Shown here in pieces: positions 20,680 to 29,074 of a DNA stretch of 43,436 nt. Below the pieces are notes generated by a model. That model made no database searches and was not told the origin of the DNA. It was given only the letters and a program-made list of their open reading frames with translations. Origin of the DNA: a virus; the IMG/VR virus record IMGVR_UViG_3300042987_002874, positions 1 through 43,436 of that record. One strand, written 5' to 3'. Each line of letters opens with the position of its first letter. Position 1 is the first letter of the stretch. Position numbers and translations under genes: made by a program.

Positions 20680-21534
20680 ATGGTTGCTAAACTGAATACA
20701 TCAGATCCTTGGATCAAAGCCAAGGACGAGCAACCAACAATTATGCGGGACCTGAACAGGACCGCAGCCAGAATTACGCTTAACGGAAAACGTCACTATA
20801 CAACTCCGTTACCCACTGGACCTGCACCGTCTGTAACTACTATTATTGGTGAGACAGCTTCCGAAGCAAATAAACGGAAGCTTGAAATGTGGTCAAAAGC
20901 TAACCCAGGTGTTAAAGAAGCTGCTGCCGAAAGGGGTACTGCTATCCACTACGGCATGGAACAGTACCTCAAGGGAAACAAAAATCCTGAAATCAAAGAG
21001 GAATATGCGGACTTTTGGGCAGGTATGCCGCCAATCCTGGATCAATTTGAGGAGGTCCTTTGGGCCGAGTCCCCAGTTCTGGATAAGTTTAACTTCACTA
21101 TTGGTGCTGATGACGTTGCTCGCGTCTGGGGTTGTGACTCAGAAGGTCGTGCTTGGGCTGGTGCTCCTGATATTATTGCTGTCGCCAATAATAAACTGAC
21201 GCTTGCTGACCTAAAAACCAGCGTCAAACCCTATAGCCGCAAGTGGCCAAAAGATTTGGAGAAGGGGTCCCAAGAGTGGAGGGATCTGCTTGGTGGTCAC
21301 ATGAAATTCAAAAAGACCTGTAAGCAACTCGCTGCATACGACATCGCTATTGAGCAGACTCTTGGCATGACTGTACAACAAGCAGCAATCTTAGTATCAA
21401 CTCCTGTACGTACTCAAATCTTTAAAATCTCTAGAAGGTTTTTAGATTCTCTTCGGGAAGATTGGTACAAGATTGTTGAAGAGTATTACACCCAGGTAGC
21501 AAATTGTAACGTCTACGACCCAGATTTAATTTAA
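20680..21534 (+). CDS. PD-(D/E)XK exonuclease (RecB/Cas4-like)
   Basis: A 284-residue protein. PSVTTIIGETASEANK precedes the nuclease core: RGTAIHYGM (His90), WAESPVL (Glu130), AGAPDII (Asp164) and LADLKTS (Asp177, Lys179), then KQLAAYDIAI, the conserved Gln/Tyr helix. This is the full motif series of the PD-(D/E)XK superfamily. In cyanophages such enzymes act as recombination or DNA-degrading exonucleases. The gene starts a plus-strand replication group with the PrimPol-helicase. Confidence 0.88.
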   Translation: MVAKLNTSDPWIKAKDEQPTIMRDLNRTAARITLNGKRHYTTPLPTGPAPSVTTIIGETASEANKRKLEMWSKANPGVKEAAAERGTAIHYGMEQYLKGNKNPEIKEEYADFWAGMPPILDQFEEVLWAESPVLDKFNFTIGADDVARVWGCDSEGRAWAGAPDIIAVANNKLTLADLKTSVKPYSRKWPKDLEKGSQEWRDLLGGHMKFKKTCKQLAAYDIAIEQTLGMTVQQAAILVSTPVRTQIFKISRRFLDSLREDWYKIVEEYYTQVANCNVYDPDLI

Positions 21535-21875
21535 AAATCTTTCATTACACTATGTAGTTTTGCGTCTCTTTGGGCAAGCTTTGCTTGATTTTCTTTCTTT
21601 GCTTGCACTAATGCTTTACCGGTCAAGCCATCGGTTGAAATCAATTTGGGGCCTGTCACGGAGCCACGGTTAGATGTGCTCAAAGGTTTTTTGGGTCCAA
21701 AATTACGTCCCTCTCCAGCAATTGGAAACTTTGTGATAGGCTTGTCTGCAATGGGAGGCCTGTAAAAAGAACCTCCGGGTTCATCGCGATCATCTATGCG
21801 ATTCTGATTTAAATCTCGCATATCAAATGTTCTTGTTCTTGAGTTTAAAAGATCTTGAAAAAGCCTTGGGTCCAT
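21531..21875 (-). CDS. Hypothetical proline/lysine-rich protein
   Basis: A 114-residue basic, probably disordered protein (RTFDMRDLNQNRIDDRDEPG, PITKFPIAGEGRNFGPKKPL). Convergent with the nuclease gene, sharing 4 nt. It might be a small virion protein, and nothing is diagnostic. Confidence 0.5.
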   Translation of the reverse strand: MDPRLFQDLLNSRTRTFDMRDLNQNRIDDRDEPGGSFYRPPIADKPITKFPIAGEGRNFGPKKPLSTSNRGSVTGPKLISTDGLTGKALVQAKKENQAKLAQRDAKLHSVMKDF

Positions 21876-21925
21876 AGCTATTTAAATGTGTCTTTACTAA
21901 TTTTAAAATAAGATGGTTTAATAAA

Positions 21926-22117
21926 ATGGCAACCTACAACCCCAACGGCAAGATGGAATGCAGGAAGCGCCTAGCATGGACGATCGCCTGTGAACGGGCC
22001 GTCGTCACAAAAGAAGATGCAGTTCAGATCTACAACAAGGTAATGAAAGAATTTGAAACAATAGATAAGCGACAGCAATATAAAGAGCGTGAGTCTAATA
22101 AGACCCAGGTAACTTAA
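21926..22117 (+). CDS. Small hypothetical protein
   Basis: A 63-residue basic, helical protein (MECRKRLAWTIACERAVVTK). No domain is recognised. It lies upstream of the PrimPol-helicase. Confidence 0.55.
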   Translation: MATYNPNGKMECRKRLAWTIACERAVVTKEDAVQIYNKVMKEFETIDKRQQYKERESNKTQVT

Positions 22118-22184
22118 GGATTGCTCGTTGGTCTCCACGGATTGGGAGCCGTAGGATAAGAAGACACACAACCAGGCCCTCCCC

Positions 22185-22370
22185 ATGGACGTACACGTCG
22201 CCTTGGGTGAGTGGATGAATAGTCTCATGAGTCGCATGATGAATGCGATGGACGGGGATTGTTTTTATCTGCCCACCCAGATGCATCTGCATGCGTACAC
22301 AATCTTAAAGGAGGCCTCGTTCCCTGACCGACACTTTAAAGTAGAAATCAAGAACTCCACAGAAGTATGA
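22185..22370 (+). CDS. Small hypothetical protein
   Basis: A 61-residue protein with a methionine-rich start (EWMNSLMSRMMNAMDGD). Its stop overlaps the ATG of the PrimPol-helicase (ATGA), so translation is coupled. Function unknown. Confidence 0.6.
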   Translation: MDVHVALGEWMNSLMSRMMNAMDGDCFYLPTQMHLHAYTILKEASFPDRHFKVEIKNSTEV

Positions 22371-25021
22371 CGAACCAAGATTTGAAAGCACTTAAGCCTG
22401 GTGAGATCCGTCTAGATTACATCCCACTCGATTGGCCGCTAACTCCACTTGGACCCAACAAAGATCCCTACATCCAAGGCTGGCAGAACAAACCATTCAG
22501 TGTTCGTGAGATTGAAGAAGAGCTGGCAACGGGTGACGCTAGAGCAATTGGTTTGCTTGGTGGCCCCACCTATAATCATCCTTATGGCTTGGTCTGGGTG
22601 GATGTTGATGGAGCAAGCGTTTACCCCCTCATCGAACAAATCTCTGGTCTCCCCCTCCAAGATGCGTTGCCTCCCACCCTTACCATCTTCAGTGGTAAAG
22701 TCGGCCGCGAACGTAAGCTCTACAAACTAAATCGGGATAAACACAAACACTTCCTACGTAATAAGTACACCTGGCACGGGGAAGAAAATAAGGAGAAGCT
22801 TGAGATCCTTTGGAAAAAGCACCAGGGTGTCTTGATGGGTGTACACCCAGAGACTGATGGTTACTACACAGGTGAAGGCTTAGGTTTTGAGTGGTCTGAT
22901 TCGCTGCCTGAACTCCCGGACTGGATCCTCAATAACATCATCACCAAAAACGCAAAGCAAGGAAGTCCCGCACAAGAAGTATCACGTGTGATCGGCGGTA
23001 ACTTCGCCATCCAAAGTGTCATTGGACTCGATCGTGATATCCAGCTTGCGACCGAAGCAATGTGGGGTATGCCCCCAGAAGCGACGGATGACTATGACAT
23101 CTGGATCATGGTCGGCCAATCGCTTCACAGCTTGGATGAATCTCTGCTGGATCAATGGGATGAATGGTCCAAGCAGAGCGATAAGTACAAAGACGGTGAA
23201 TGCCACAGGCGTTGGCTCTCCTTTAGCAAAGGCGGTGGTCGTGGTATCGGATCACTCGTTCACATTGCCAAAGAGAACGGTTGGGTTCCTTCTCAAGACT
23301 ACCGGGTGCAAAGCCCTGATGATGCAACACTTGAGGCTGTTGCTGCCATCCTGCCAAACCTTGAACAAGACATCTTAGATCATATGGAAGGCCTTGCATC
23401 TCTTGGTGCTGCTGCAGTCACAAGCGTAAAAACACCACCTAAAAAGACAACGTTTGCTCAGAAACCAAAAGAAGACGTTGAAGGGGAAGAGCCAAAAGAT
23501 GCAAAAGGTCGCAACCAGCCTTCTCATGTCATCGCTGATCAGGTACTTGGCATGTACGCTGGCAACCTGTTATTCAGTCAGCCGCACAACCAGTTTTTTC
23601 TCTATGACACACGTAAAGGTCTATGGGAGAAAAAGACCAAGATTGAGATGTATGGCAGCATTCGGGAAAAAATGAAAGTACTGACGTTCTCTGATTGGCT
23701 GCCTAAAGGCTTTAACCACGCCATGATGGAAGATATCTACAAACAGCTCCAGGCATTGGTGCCGTTTGATGAGTGGTATGACGGCATGGATTACCTGCTC
23801 TTCACCAATGGTTTGTTGGAAGTAGAAACCAGGGAGTTGCATCCCTTTCAACGGGATCTGTACATGACGCAACAGATGCCGTACGAATATGATCCATCCG
23901 CTACTTGTGAAGAAATCATTAAGTGGTTGAAGCACACACAACACAATTCTTGGAATCGTACGCAAGTGCTCAGGGCATGGCTGCGTGCAACACTCCTTGG
24001 TAACTACGAGATTCAGAAGTTCCTGGAAATTGTAGGTCCAGGTAAATCGGGTAAATCGACCTATGCAAACCTGGCGGTAGCACTGGTCGGTAGGAGCAAC
24101 ACCTACTCCACAGACTTTGAAAACATGGAGAAAAACCGCTTTGAAGCAGCGGCCTACATGGGTAAAAAGCTTCTCCTCTTCCAGGATGCTGATCGTTGGG
24201 GTGGTTCCGTATCAAGACTAAAAGCTATTACTGGTAATGACTGGATTCGTTCTGAGCGCAAATACCAGGGCGAAGCACTGGATCCATTTCAGTACCATGG
24301 AATGGTCATCATTACTGCCAATGAAGCTATTCAGTCCACCGACTATACTTCTGGTTTGGCTCGTCGCCGTCTTACTATTCCGTTTGACCGTCCATTTACT
24401 GGCGGACAAGCAGAACAAAAGGAACTAATCAAGTTCGACAACAAAGGCAACCCTCAGGGTGAGTTTGCGCCTCTGCTGCCAGGGCTTGTGAACTGGCTAC
24501 TGGATATGCCGGAATCTGACATGCGTTCCTACCTGATGGAGACCGCACAACATGTGGACTTCTTCCAAAAGTATGAGAAGGAACAAAGCCTGCGTTCCAA
24601 CCCTGTACTGGATTGGATGAGTCAACATGTTGTCTACGATCCAGGTGCAAAGTCTGTGGTTGGTACCTGCAAGAGTGCACAGGGTTCTAATAACTTCTAT
24701 CAGAACTGGCAGCAATGGCTCTATGCCAGCTATGCAGAATTCTGCCGTAGTTGCAATGTCGGTTTTGTGGGACGTGGTCGTTTTGAAGTCCTGTTCTTTG
24801 ATATCTGTAAGCACCAGCTCAAGCTCAATGTCTTTAGTAAGAAGACCAACAAGGGATTGATGGTGTTTAATGCAGTAACACGTGACTCAAATCCAAAGTA
24901 TGAGGCGTATCCCTCCATCGTAGAGGTTGCCTCTAACCCGCAAAAATACCTGCCTCTTTACGGAATGGATATTACTATGTCTACTAATGCGACAATGGAG
25001 GATATTGCGGAAGTCATGTGA
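22367..25021 (+). CDS. PrimPol-SF3 (D5-like) primase-helicase
   Basis: An 884-residue fusion. The N-terminal archaeo-eukaryotic primase/polymerase domain has GLVWVDVDG (Asp79, Asp81) as the metal site and KHQGVLMGVHPETDGYY resembling its last conserved motif. A linker rich in Lys/Glu/Pro (about 345-385) joins the C-terminal SF3 helicase. The Walker A is GPGKSGKST (about 557-565), the Walker B-like block is KLLLFQDADRWGG, and MVIITANEAI with GLARRRLTIPFDRPF is the sensor and arginine-finger region typical of D5-type helicases. It primes and unwinds at the fork. T7-like phages use an unrelated TOPRIM-DnaB type gp4 for this role. The stop overlaps the speD start. Confidence 0.9.
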   Translation: MTNQDLKALKPGEIRLDYIPLDWPLTPLGPNKDPYIQGWQNKPFSVREIEEELATGDARAIGLLGGPTYNHPYGLVWVDVDGASVYPLIEQISGLPLQDALPPTLTIFSGKVGRERKLYKLNRDKHKHFLRNKYTWHGEENKEKLEILWKKHQGVLMGVHPETDGYYTGEGLGFEWSDSLPELPDWILNNIITKNAKQGSPAQEVSRVIGGNFAIQSVIGLDRDIQLATEAMWGMPPEATDDYDIWIMVGQSLHSLDESLLDQWDEWSKQSDKYKDGECHRRWLSFSKGGGRGIGSLVHIAKENGWVPSQDYRVQSPDDATLEAVAAILPNLEQDILDHMEGLASLGAAAVTSVKTPPKKTTFAQKPKEDVEGEEPKDAKGRNQPSHVIADQVLGMYAGNLLFSQPHNQFFLYDTRKGLWEKKTKIEMYGSIREKMKVLTFSDWLPKGFNHAMMEDIYKQLQALVPFDEWYDGMDYLLFTNGLLEVETRELHPFQRDLYMTQQMPYEYDPSATCEEIIKWLKHTQHNSWNRTQVLRAWLRATLLGNYEIQKFLEIVGPGKSGKSTYANLAVALVGRSNTYSTDFENMEKNRFEAAAYMGKKLLLFQDADRWGGSVSRLKAITGNDWIRSERKYQGEALDPFQYHGMVIITANEAIQSTDYTSGLARRRLTIPFDRPFTGGQAEQKELIKFDNKGNPQGEFAPLLPGLVNWLLDMPESDMRSYLMETAQHVDFFQKYEKEQSLRSNPVLDWMSQHVVYDPGAKSVVGTCKSAQGSNNFYQNWQQWLYASYAEFCRSCNVGFVGRGRFEVLFFDICKHQLKLNVFSKKTNKGLMVFNAVTRDSNPKYEAYPSIVEVASNPQKYLPLYGMDITMSTNATMEDIAEVM

Positions 25022-25377
25022 GCAATGGCCGGCACCTGATCCTGGATCTCTATGAGTGTGATCAAGAGATCCTGAATGACTATGAGGAGCTTCAACGGTT
25101 GCTTGAGGCTTCTCTTGTCATGGCAAAAGCAAATGTCCTACGTATCTTTGGGGAAAAGTTTGAGCCCCAGGGTGTGACGCTTTTGGCATTACTGGCAGAA
25201 TCACACGCATCCATTCATACGTGGCCAGAGATTGGGTATTGCGCTATTGATTTGTATACCTGTGGTGATACGACTCAGACGCATCGAGCGGCTGAGTTTT
25301 TGAAAACAAAACTCAAAGCAAAAACATCAGAAGAGAAAGAGTTGGTACGGTCAATAACTCCTTCTGTTTCGGTATAG
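25018..25377 (+). CDS. speD: S-adenosylmethionine decarboxylase proenzyme
   Basis: A 119-residue prokaryotic-type (class 1B) SpeD. LAESHASIHTWPE holds the self-cleavage site Glu61-Ser62 that generates the pyruvoyl cofactor, followed by His67, and DLYTCGD holds the catalytic Cys82. The enzyme makes decarboxylated SAM for spermidine synthesis. speD is a known auxiliary metabolic gene of cyanophages. It starts at GTG overlapping the helicase stop (GTGA), which makes its expression dependent on the replication gene. Confidence 0.93.
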   Translation: MSNGRHLILDLYECDQEILNDYEELQRLLEASLVMAKANVLRIFGEKFEPQGVTLLALLAESHASIHTWPEIGYCAIDLYTCGDTTQTHRAAEFLKTKLKAKTSEEKELVRSITPSVSV

Positions 25378-25401
25378 TAAATCGAGAGTAACTCGATTGC
25401 C

Positions 25402-26679
25402 TTGACAAAGAAAACTAAAGTGTTGTGGTGTGGCGATATCGTTGCCATGACCGGATTTGCACGTGTAACTGAAAATGTCATCTATCGTTTGAAGGATGAT
25501 TTTGAAATCGTTGTGCTTGGTCACAACTGGTGGGGTGATCCATGTGAACAACAGAAAGACTTCAAGATTTATCCTTCGTCCAATCGGTTTCAAACCGCAC
25601 CATTTGGTGAGCAACGCATTCGTGAAGTTGTTGAGAAAGAGGCACCTGACATTGTCTTCACAATCAATGACATGTGGATCATCAATGAGCAGTACCGTCA
25701 AATTGAAGACCTCCACAAGCAAGGTAAATTCAAGTTCGTGGGGTATGCGCCCATGGATTCGTATGGCTGGATTGGTTGCTTAGCCGATACTGCCAATGAC
25801 TGGGATGCCATCATTTCTTACACGGAATTTGGTGCGCACGAATTTGTGAGAGGGGGTATCCGTAAACCAATTGCCGTCATCCCCCATGGCGTCACACCAG
25901 GGCAGTTCTATCCCATGGATCGGAATGAATGTCGTCGCAAGCTGGGTCTCAAGGAAGACATCTTCATTGTGTTCAACGGGAACAGAAACCAGTTCCGTAA
26001 ACGAATTGACATTACGATCCAGGCCTTTGCCCAATTTGCTGTAGGCAAACCAGAAGCTCAGCTTTACCTCCACATGGGCCTGAAGGACCAGGGTTGGGAT
26101 GTGATGGGCGTCTTTGCCAGGGAGATGTCCAAGGTTGGTCTGGACCCCAACGGACGCATCATCATGACCACCCAGACGGAAGGACCGCCGAACGTATCGG
26201 TGGACATGCTCAACACCATCTACAACGCATGTGATGTGGGCGTCAATACCTGCAAAGGTGAGGGCTGGGGTCTTGTCAACTTTGAACACGCTGCCTGTGG
26301 TGTGCCGCAAGTGGTGCCCGACCACACGTCCTGCAAAGAGATCTTTGAGGGCTACGGCGAACTGATCCGTTGCGATCACATTGATGTGGACACCAACTAC
26401 GCACGTGAGATGCCATGCCCGTCCTCTGAGCACCTCACTGAGATCTTGAATTATCTGTACCAGGACCAGAGCGTTCGTGAGTGGGTTGGCACACGCTGCC
26501 GGCAACGGGTACTGGATGCACAGTTCTCATGGGACACAGTTGCATCTCAATTTGGCGGCATCTTTGAGGATGTCATGAACCAGGTGGATCATTCAGTCCC
26601 AACTGAGACGCAGAAGAAACCACGCAAACGGAAGAAAAGTAGAAGTCTGGAGAAGACTCCAGTAGGCGCGATAGCCTGA
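25402..26679 (+). CDS. Glycosyltransferase, GT-B fold (GT4-like)
   Basis: A 425-residue protein starting at TTG 25402. The Rossmann-like N-terminal half opens KTKVLWCGDIVAMTGFARVT. The donor-binding C-terminal half has AVIPHGVTPGQFYPMDRNEC, FNGNRNQFRKRIDITIQAF and CKGEGWGLVNFEHAACGVP, the last being the E-x7-E signature of group 1 glycosyltransferases. The C-terminal 35 residues are lysine/arginine-rich (KKPRKRKKSRSLEK), perhaps for nucleic acid or membrane contact. Substrates may be phage DNA bases, virion proteins or host surface glycans. It ends just before an intrinsic terminator. Confidence 0.88.
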   Translation: MTKKTKVLWCGDIVAMTGFARVTENVIYRLKDDFEIVVLGHNWWGDPCEQQKDFKIYPSSNRFQTAPFGEQRIREVVEKEAPDIVFTINDMWIINEQYRQIEDLHKQGKFKFVGYAPMDSYGWIGCLADTANDWDAIISYTEFGAHEFVRGGIRKPIAVIPHGVTPGQFYPMDRNECRRKLGLKEDIFIVFNGNRNQFRKRIDITIQAFAQFAVGKPEAQLYLHMGLKDQGWDVMGVFAREMSKVGLDPNGRIIMTTQTEGPPNVSVDMLNTIYNACDVGVNTCKGEGWGLVNFEHAACGVPQVVPDHTSCKEIFEGYGELIRCDHIDVDTNYAREMPCPSSEHLTEILNYLYQDQSVREWVGTRCRQRVLDAQFSWDTVASQFGGIFEDVMNQVDHSVPTETQKKPRKRKKSRSLEKTPVGAIA

Positions 26680-26700
26680 TCAAGAGTCAAGGGAACCAAG

Positions 26701-26726
26701 GCCTCTGCTGATGCAGGGGCTTTTTT
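26701..26726 (+). terminator. Rho-independent terminator after the glycosyltransferase gene
   Basis: GCCTCTGC (26701-26708) pairs with GCAGGGGC (26713-26720), 8 bp with one G-U pair and a TGAT loop, followed by TTTTTT. It closes the 20.7-26.7 kb transcription unit. Confidence 0.9.
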
Positions 26727-26823
26727 GTGTCCATAAGAAGGTATGAGCAGCTGATAGGTGCGACAACCGTCTTGTGATGGGTGCTTCTACATCCGTATTT
26801 ATCTTACGTAAGCCGTGATCACC

Positions 26824-26916
26824 TTTTGTTCAAAAGTGTCATTATTGAGAATAGCTCTCAGTCTCATATGAGACAAACATGAGACAATCAAAGGAGTGAG
26901 ACACTTTTGAACAAAA
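26824..26916. repeat. 17-bp perfect inverted repeat enclosing two further palindromes
   Basis: TTTTGTTCAAAAGTGTC (26824-26840) is the exact reverse complement of 26900-26916, with 59 bases between them. Inside lie TGAGA-atagc-TCTCA (26846-26860) and the perfect palindrome GTCTCATATGAGAC (26861-26874), followed by two more GAGACA copies. Each outer arm is itself partly self-complementary (TTTTG/CAAAA). It could form a branched cruciform or a structured leader RNA, or serve as paired binding sites. Confidence 0.8.
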
Positions 26917-26935
26917 CATGCTCATGACTTATATA
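26907..26935 (+). promoter_or_regulatory. Sigma-70-type promoter overlapping the inverted repeat
   Basis: TTGAAC (26907-26912), 17-nt spacer, TATATA (26930-26935). The -35 lies in the right arm of the inverted repeat, so a protein bound there would block host RNA polymerase. It would drive the HNH and structural genes from 27048 onward with a leader of roughly 100 nt. Confidence 0.55.
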
Positions 26936-27047
26936 TAGTAAATAAGTATGTAGTCGCACCTCTGTCACGGTGATTTGCCTGTGTATACCGTGTGTATAGG
27001 CTCTTAATGGACTATGATGCCCTGGCACCCTTCCCCCCCTGGCTTCA

Positions 27048-27473
27048 ATGACCCGTAGTTACCACGAGATGCCGCCCCTCTGGTGGGTGCAGGAAAACCT
27101 GGAACTCACCTCCGACCATCCCTGTGGACTCAGGTGGAAGACATCTGATCGCTACCACGACGCCGGTGATTTCGCAGGCGTTCTTCGTAATGACGGTCGC
27201 TTCTATACCTTGTCTTTGTTAGGGACCAGGTATCCAGCTCATCGTGTGGTGTACTACTTACGTACTGGTACTGATCCAGGGGATGCTGATGTTCTTCACG
27301 ACAAAGACAACGTCAATCGCGACAACCGTTTGGAATTAACGTTGTATACACGTCGTACACGTCCTGCACCAAAATACAGGCGTCGCGTCAGAGACGAAGA
27401 AGGCAATCTTGTTTTTAGAGATCCTCACACTAATTATCGTTTTATCAACAAAGGAGATTCATCAAATGGCTGA
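27048..27473 (+). CDS. HNH_3-type endonuclease
   Basis: A 141-residue protein with the same core as the endonuclease at 9043: PAHRVVYYLRTGTDPG, DVLHDKDNVNRDNRLELTLY. That is the HNH_3-like pattern with the catalytic H-D/N region, but no AP2 domain follows. Instead there is an arginine-rich tail (RRTRPAPKYRRRVRDEEG). It is probably a homing endonuclease or a decayed relative. It overlaps the next gene by 8 nt. Confidence 0.7.
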   Translation: MTRSYHEMPPLWWVQENLELTSDHPCGLRWKTSDRYHDAGDFAGVLRNDGRFYTLSLLGTRYPAHRVVYYLRTGTDPGDADVLHDKDNVNRDNRLELTLYTRRTRPAPKYRRRVRDEEGNLVFRDPHTNYRFINKGDSSNG

Positions 27474-28206
27474 TATCACCAAACAATTGCTTAATGCGGC
27501 CAAATCAATTTCTATTGTCCCTTTTATTCCTGACATTAATGAGCTATCAGATGGCGAACTTGCCCTTCATGGTTTTTATCGAGGCTATTATTGTGCCCAT
27601 GGACATCGTGTGCGTCATTTAAACGACCATTGGTGCTATGAATGCGTGCGTAAAATCCAAAACAACAACTGTGGATTTGACATTAACTATCTCAACAAAA
27701 ACTACAAGTCCAGATTGTTTATGCTCTGGAATCAAATCTCTGTTGGTGAGTGGGATGAGTGCTGGGAAGTGCCTTGGCTAGCTACAAAACGCACACGCTT
27801 TCCTTCTTATCGGACATTAAATAACTCAAAGACTAATGACAACGTCAATATCCACAAGGTCATCTACCAATGCGCTTGGGGAGACGTTGGCAAGATGTTT
27901 GTCACACGTACGTGCAAAAACAAAAACTGTCTCAACCCTCTCCATTTAGTCTCAAGTTGGAATCGCACATTCCCTCCCAAAACTATACATCCATTTTGTG
28001 TTGAGTTTGATCCAGTAAAAGCAATGCAGCATGCGCAAAATCAACTAAGAGATAAACCAATTCCTATTGTTGAGCAGCAATACAAAAATACAATCCAACA
28101 TCCGTTAGTGCACAAAAATACCCCGGATTATGATGAAGAACAGGAGTTGTATTACGGTTCATATGTCCAGGAGTTCGGTAAGTCAACCACAAAGAACTCA
28201 GAATAA
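27466..28206 (+). CDS. Zinc-binding HNH-like protein
   Basis: A 246-residue protein starting at ATG 27466 with an AAGGAG ribosome-binding site 10-15 nt upstream. It has one Cys/His cluster at YYCAHGHRVRHLNDHWCYEC and another at TRTCKNKNCLNPLHLVSSW. The C-x-N-x-x-C-x-N-P-x-H-L form of the second is the metal-finger signature of one HNH endonuclease group. Together with the preceding gene this makes two adjacent HNH-type proteins. Its C-terminal tail is acidic. Homing, packaging or DNA repair roles are possible. Confidence 0.6.
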   Translation: MADITKQLLNAAKSISIVPFIPDINELSDGELALHGFYRGYYCAHGHRVRHLNDHWCYECVRKIQNNNCGFDINYLNKNYKSRLFMLWNQISVGEWDECWEVPWLATKRTRFPSYRTLNNSKTNDNVNIHKVIYQCAWGDVGKMFVTRTCKNKNCLNPLHLVSSWNRTFPPKTIHPFCVEFDPVKAMQHAQNQLRDKPIPIVEQQYKNTIQHPLVHKNTPDYDEEQELYYGSYVQEFGKSTTKNSE

Positions 28207-29074
28207 TCCTTTAAGCCTTGGTACGTTTAGCCAAACATCGCTGCGGTACTTAAAAGGAACTCTTGGACCTCAGTGGAAAGTTGTTGGACGTGCTGATACC
28301 AGTCAAACATCAAATGGTGGTATTGGTGGCGGCACGTTCAATCACTGGTTTGTTGTTACGCTTGCAGAACCTGGCTGGATTATTCTTGCCAAGGGACCAC
28401 CGCGTCCCAATTACATTCAAATTTCTGCCTATGACTTGGATAAAACACCAATCCAAGGTAATCCAATCTTTCAGGCTGATTCCGTTGAAGTAAACACCAA
28501 TGGAGACATCTATATACCGTACTTAGATACGGTAATGAGTGCTCAATCAGATCTATACAATACATTCAACCGTACTCGGCTTGATCGTGGTGACGATCGA
28601 TATTACCCCCTGGGTGTAGGCAGCTATCTAATCTGTATTTCATCAACTCGCAATGAAACACTTGAGTATGAACTTGGTGTTGTTATTGAGTTTCCGGTTG
28701 ACGAAGCATTTTTTGAGCTAGAAGACGTTGATGGTTCTGTTTGTTTACAAGAGACTGAAATTGATGCAGCAGAAATCGTAGGTCCCATCCTAAGTGATCT
28801 TGTTATTGCTGTTAATTCTTTTTCTGAAACAAGTTGTGAAATTGCATCTGGTGTAACGGTGACTGTAAATTCAGGAGTAACCTGGTATATAGGTGAACGT
28901 ATTCCAGCTGCTGACTATGACAACTACAAAATTATCCTTGAAGTAGGAGATGACGCGTACTATGACACAGTCCATGATCACTCCTTATCAGAATGGCGAG
29001 ATGCCTGGGAAAGGGAGCACCAGGACACTGATCGCTTCCCTGAACTCTTTGTGTCTTTAACTAACAGGCCATGA
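28163..29074 (+). CDS. Probable structural protein
   Basis: A 303-residue beta-rich protein overlapping the previous gene by 44 nt. ATG 28163 is preferred, with 28130 possible. NHWFVVTLAEPGWIILAKGP, PRPNYIQISAYDLDKTPIQG and GVGSYLICISSTRNETLEYE resemble a secreted-type beta sandwich used in adhesins or virion decoration proteins. No named family is recognised. The C-terminus is acidic and tryptophan-containing (LSEWRDAWEREHQD). Confidence 0.5.
   Translation: MSRSSVSQPQRTQNNPLSLGTFSQTSLRYLKGTLGPQWKVVGRADTSQTSNGGIGGGTFNHWFVVTLAEPGWIILAKGPPRPNYIQISAYDLDKTPIQGNPIFQADSVEVNTNGDIYIPYLDTVMSAQSDLYNTFNRTRLDRGDDRYYPLGVGSYLICISSTRNETLEYELGVVIEFPVDEAFFELEDVDGSVCLQETEIDAAEIVGPILSDLVIAVNSFSETSCEIASGVTVTVNSGVTWYIGERIPAADYDNYKIILEVGDDAYYDTVHDHSLSEWRDAWEREHQDTDRFPELFVSLTNRP

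Larger units (their letters stand above)
26727..27047. other. Non-coding control region
   Basis: About 320 bases without a supported gene. They contain the 17-bp inverted repeat with internal hairpins (26824-26916), a strong promoter-like sequence (26907-26935), an AT-rich segment (TTATATATAGTAAATAAG) and a CCTTCCCCCCCTGG pyrimidine run just before ATG 27048. This mixture suits a replication origin or a major regulatory region. Confidence 0.6.

Noticed and set aside
22095-22292. Minus-strand frames overlapping 22095-22292
   Set aside because: They run opposite the small gene coupled to the PrimPol-helicase and show no supporting signals.
25780-26505. A 241-residue minus-strand frame opposite the glycosyltransferase
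   Set aside because: It is the antisense shadow of a strongly supported GT-B enzyme; no motif or ribosome-binding site supports it.
26824-26916. Possible CRISPR-like or iteron array from the repeated GAGACA/TGAGAC units
   Set aside because: The units are short, irregularly spaced and mostly explained by overlapping palindromes; there are no regular spacers.
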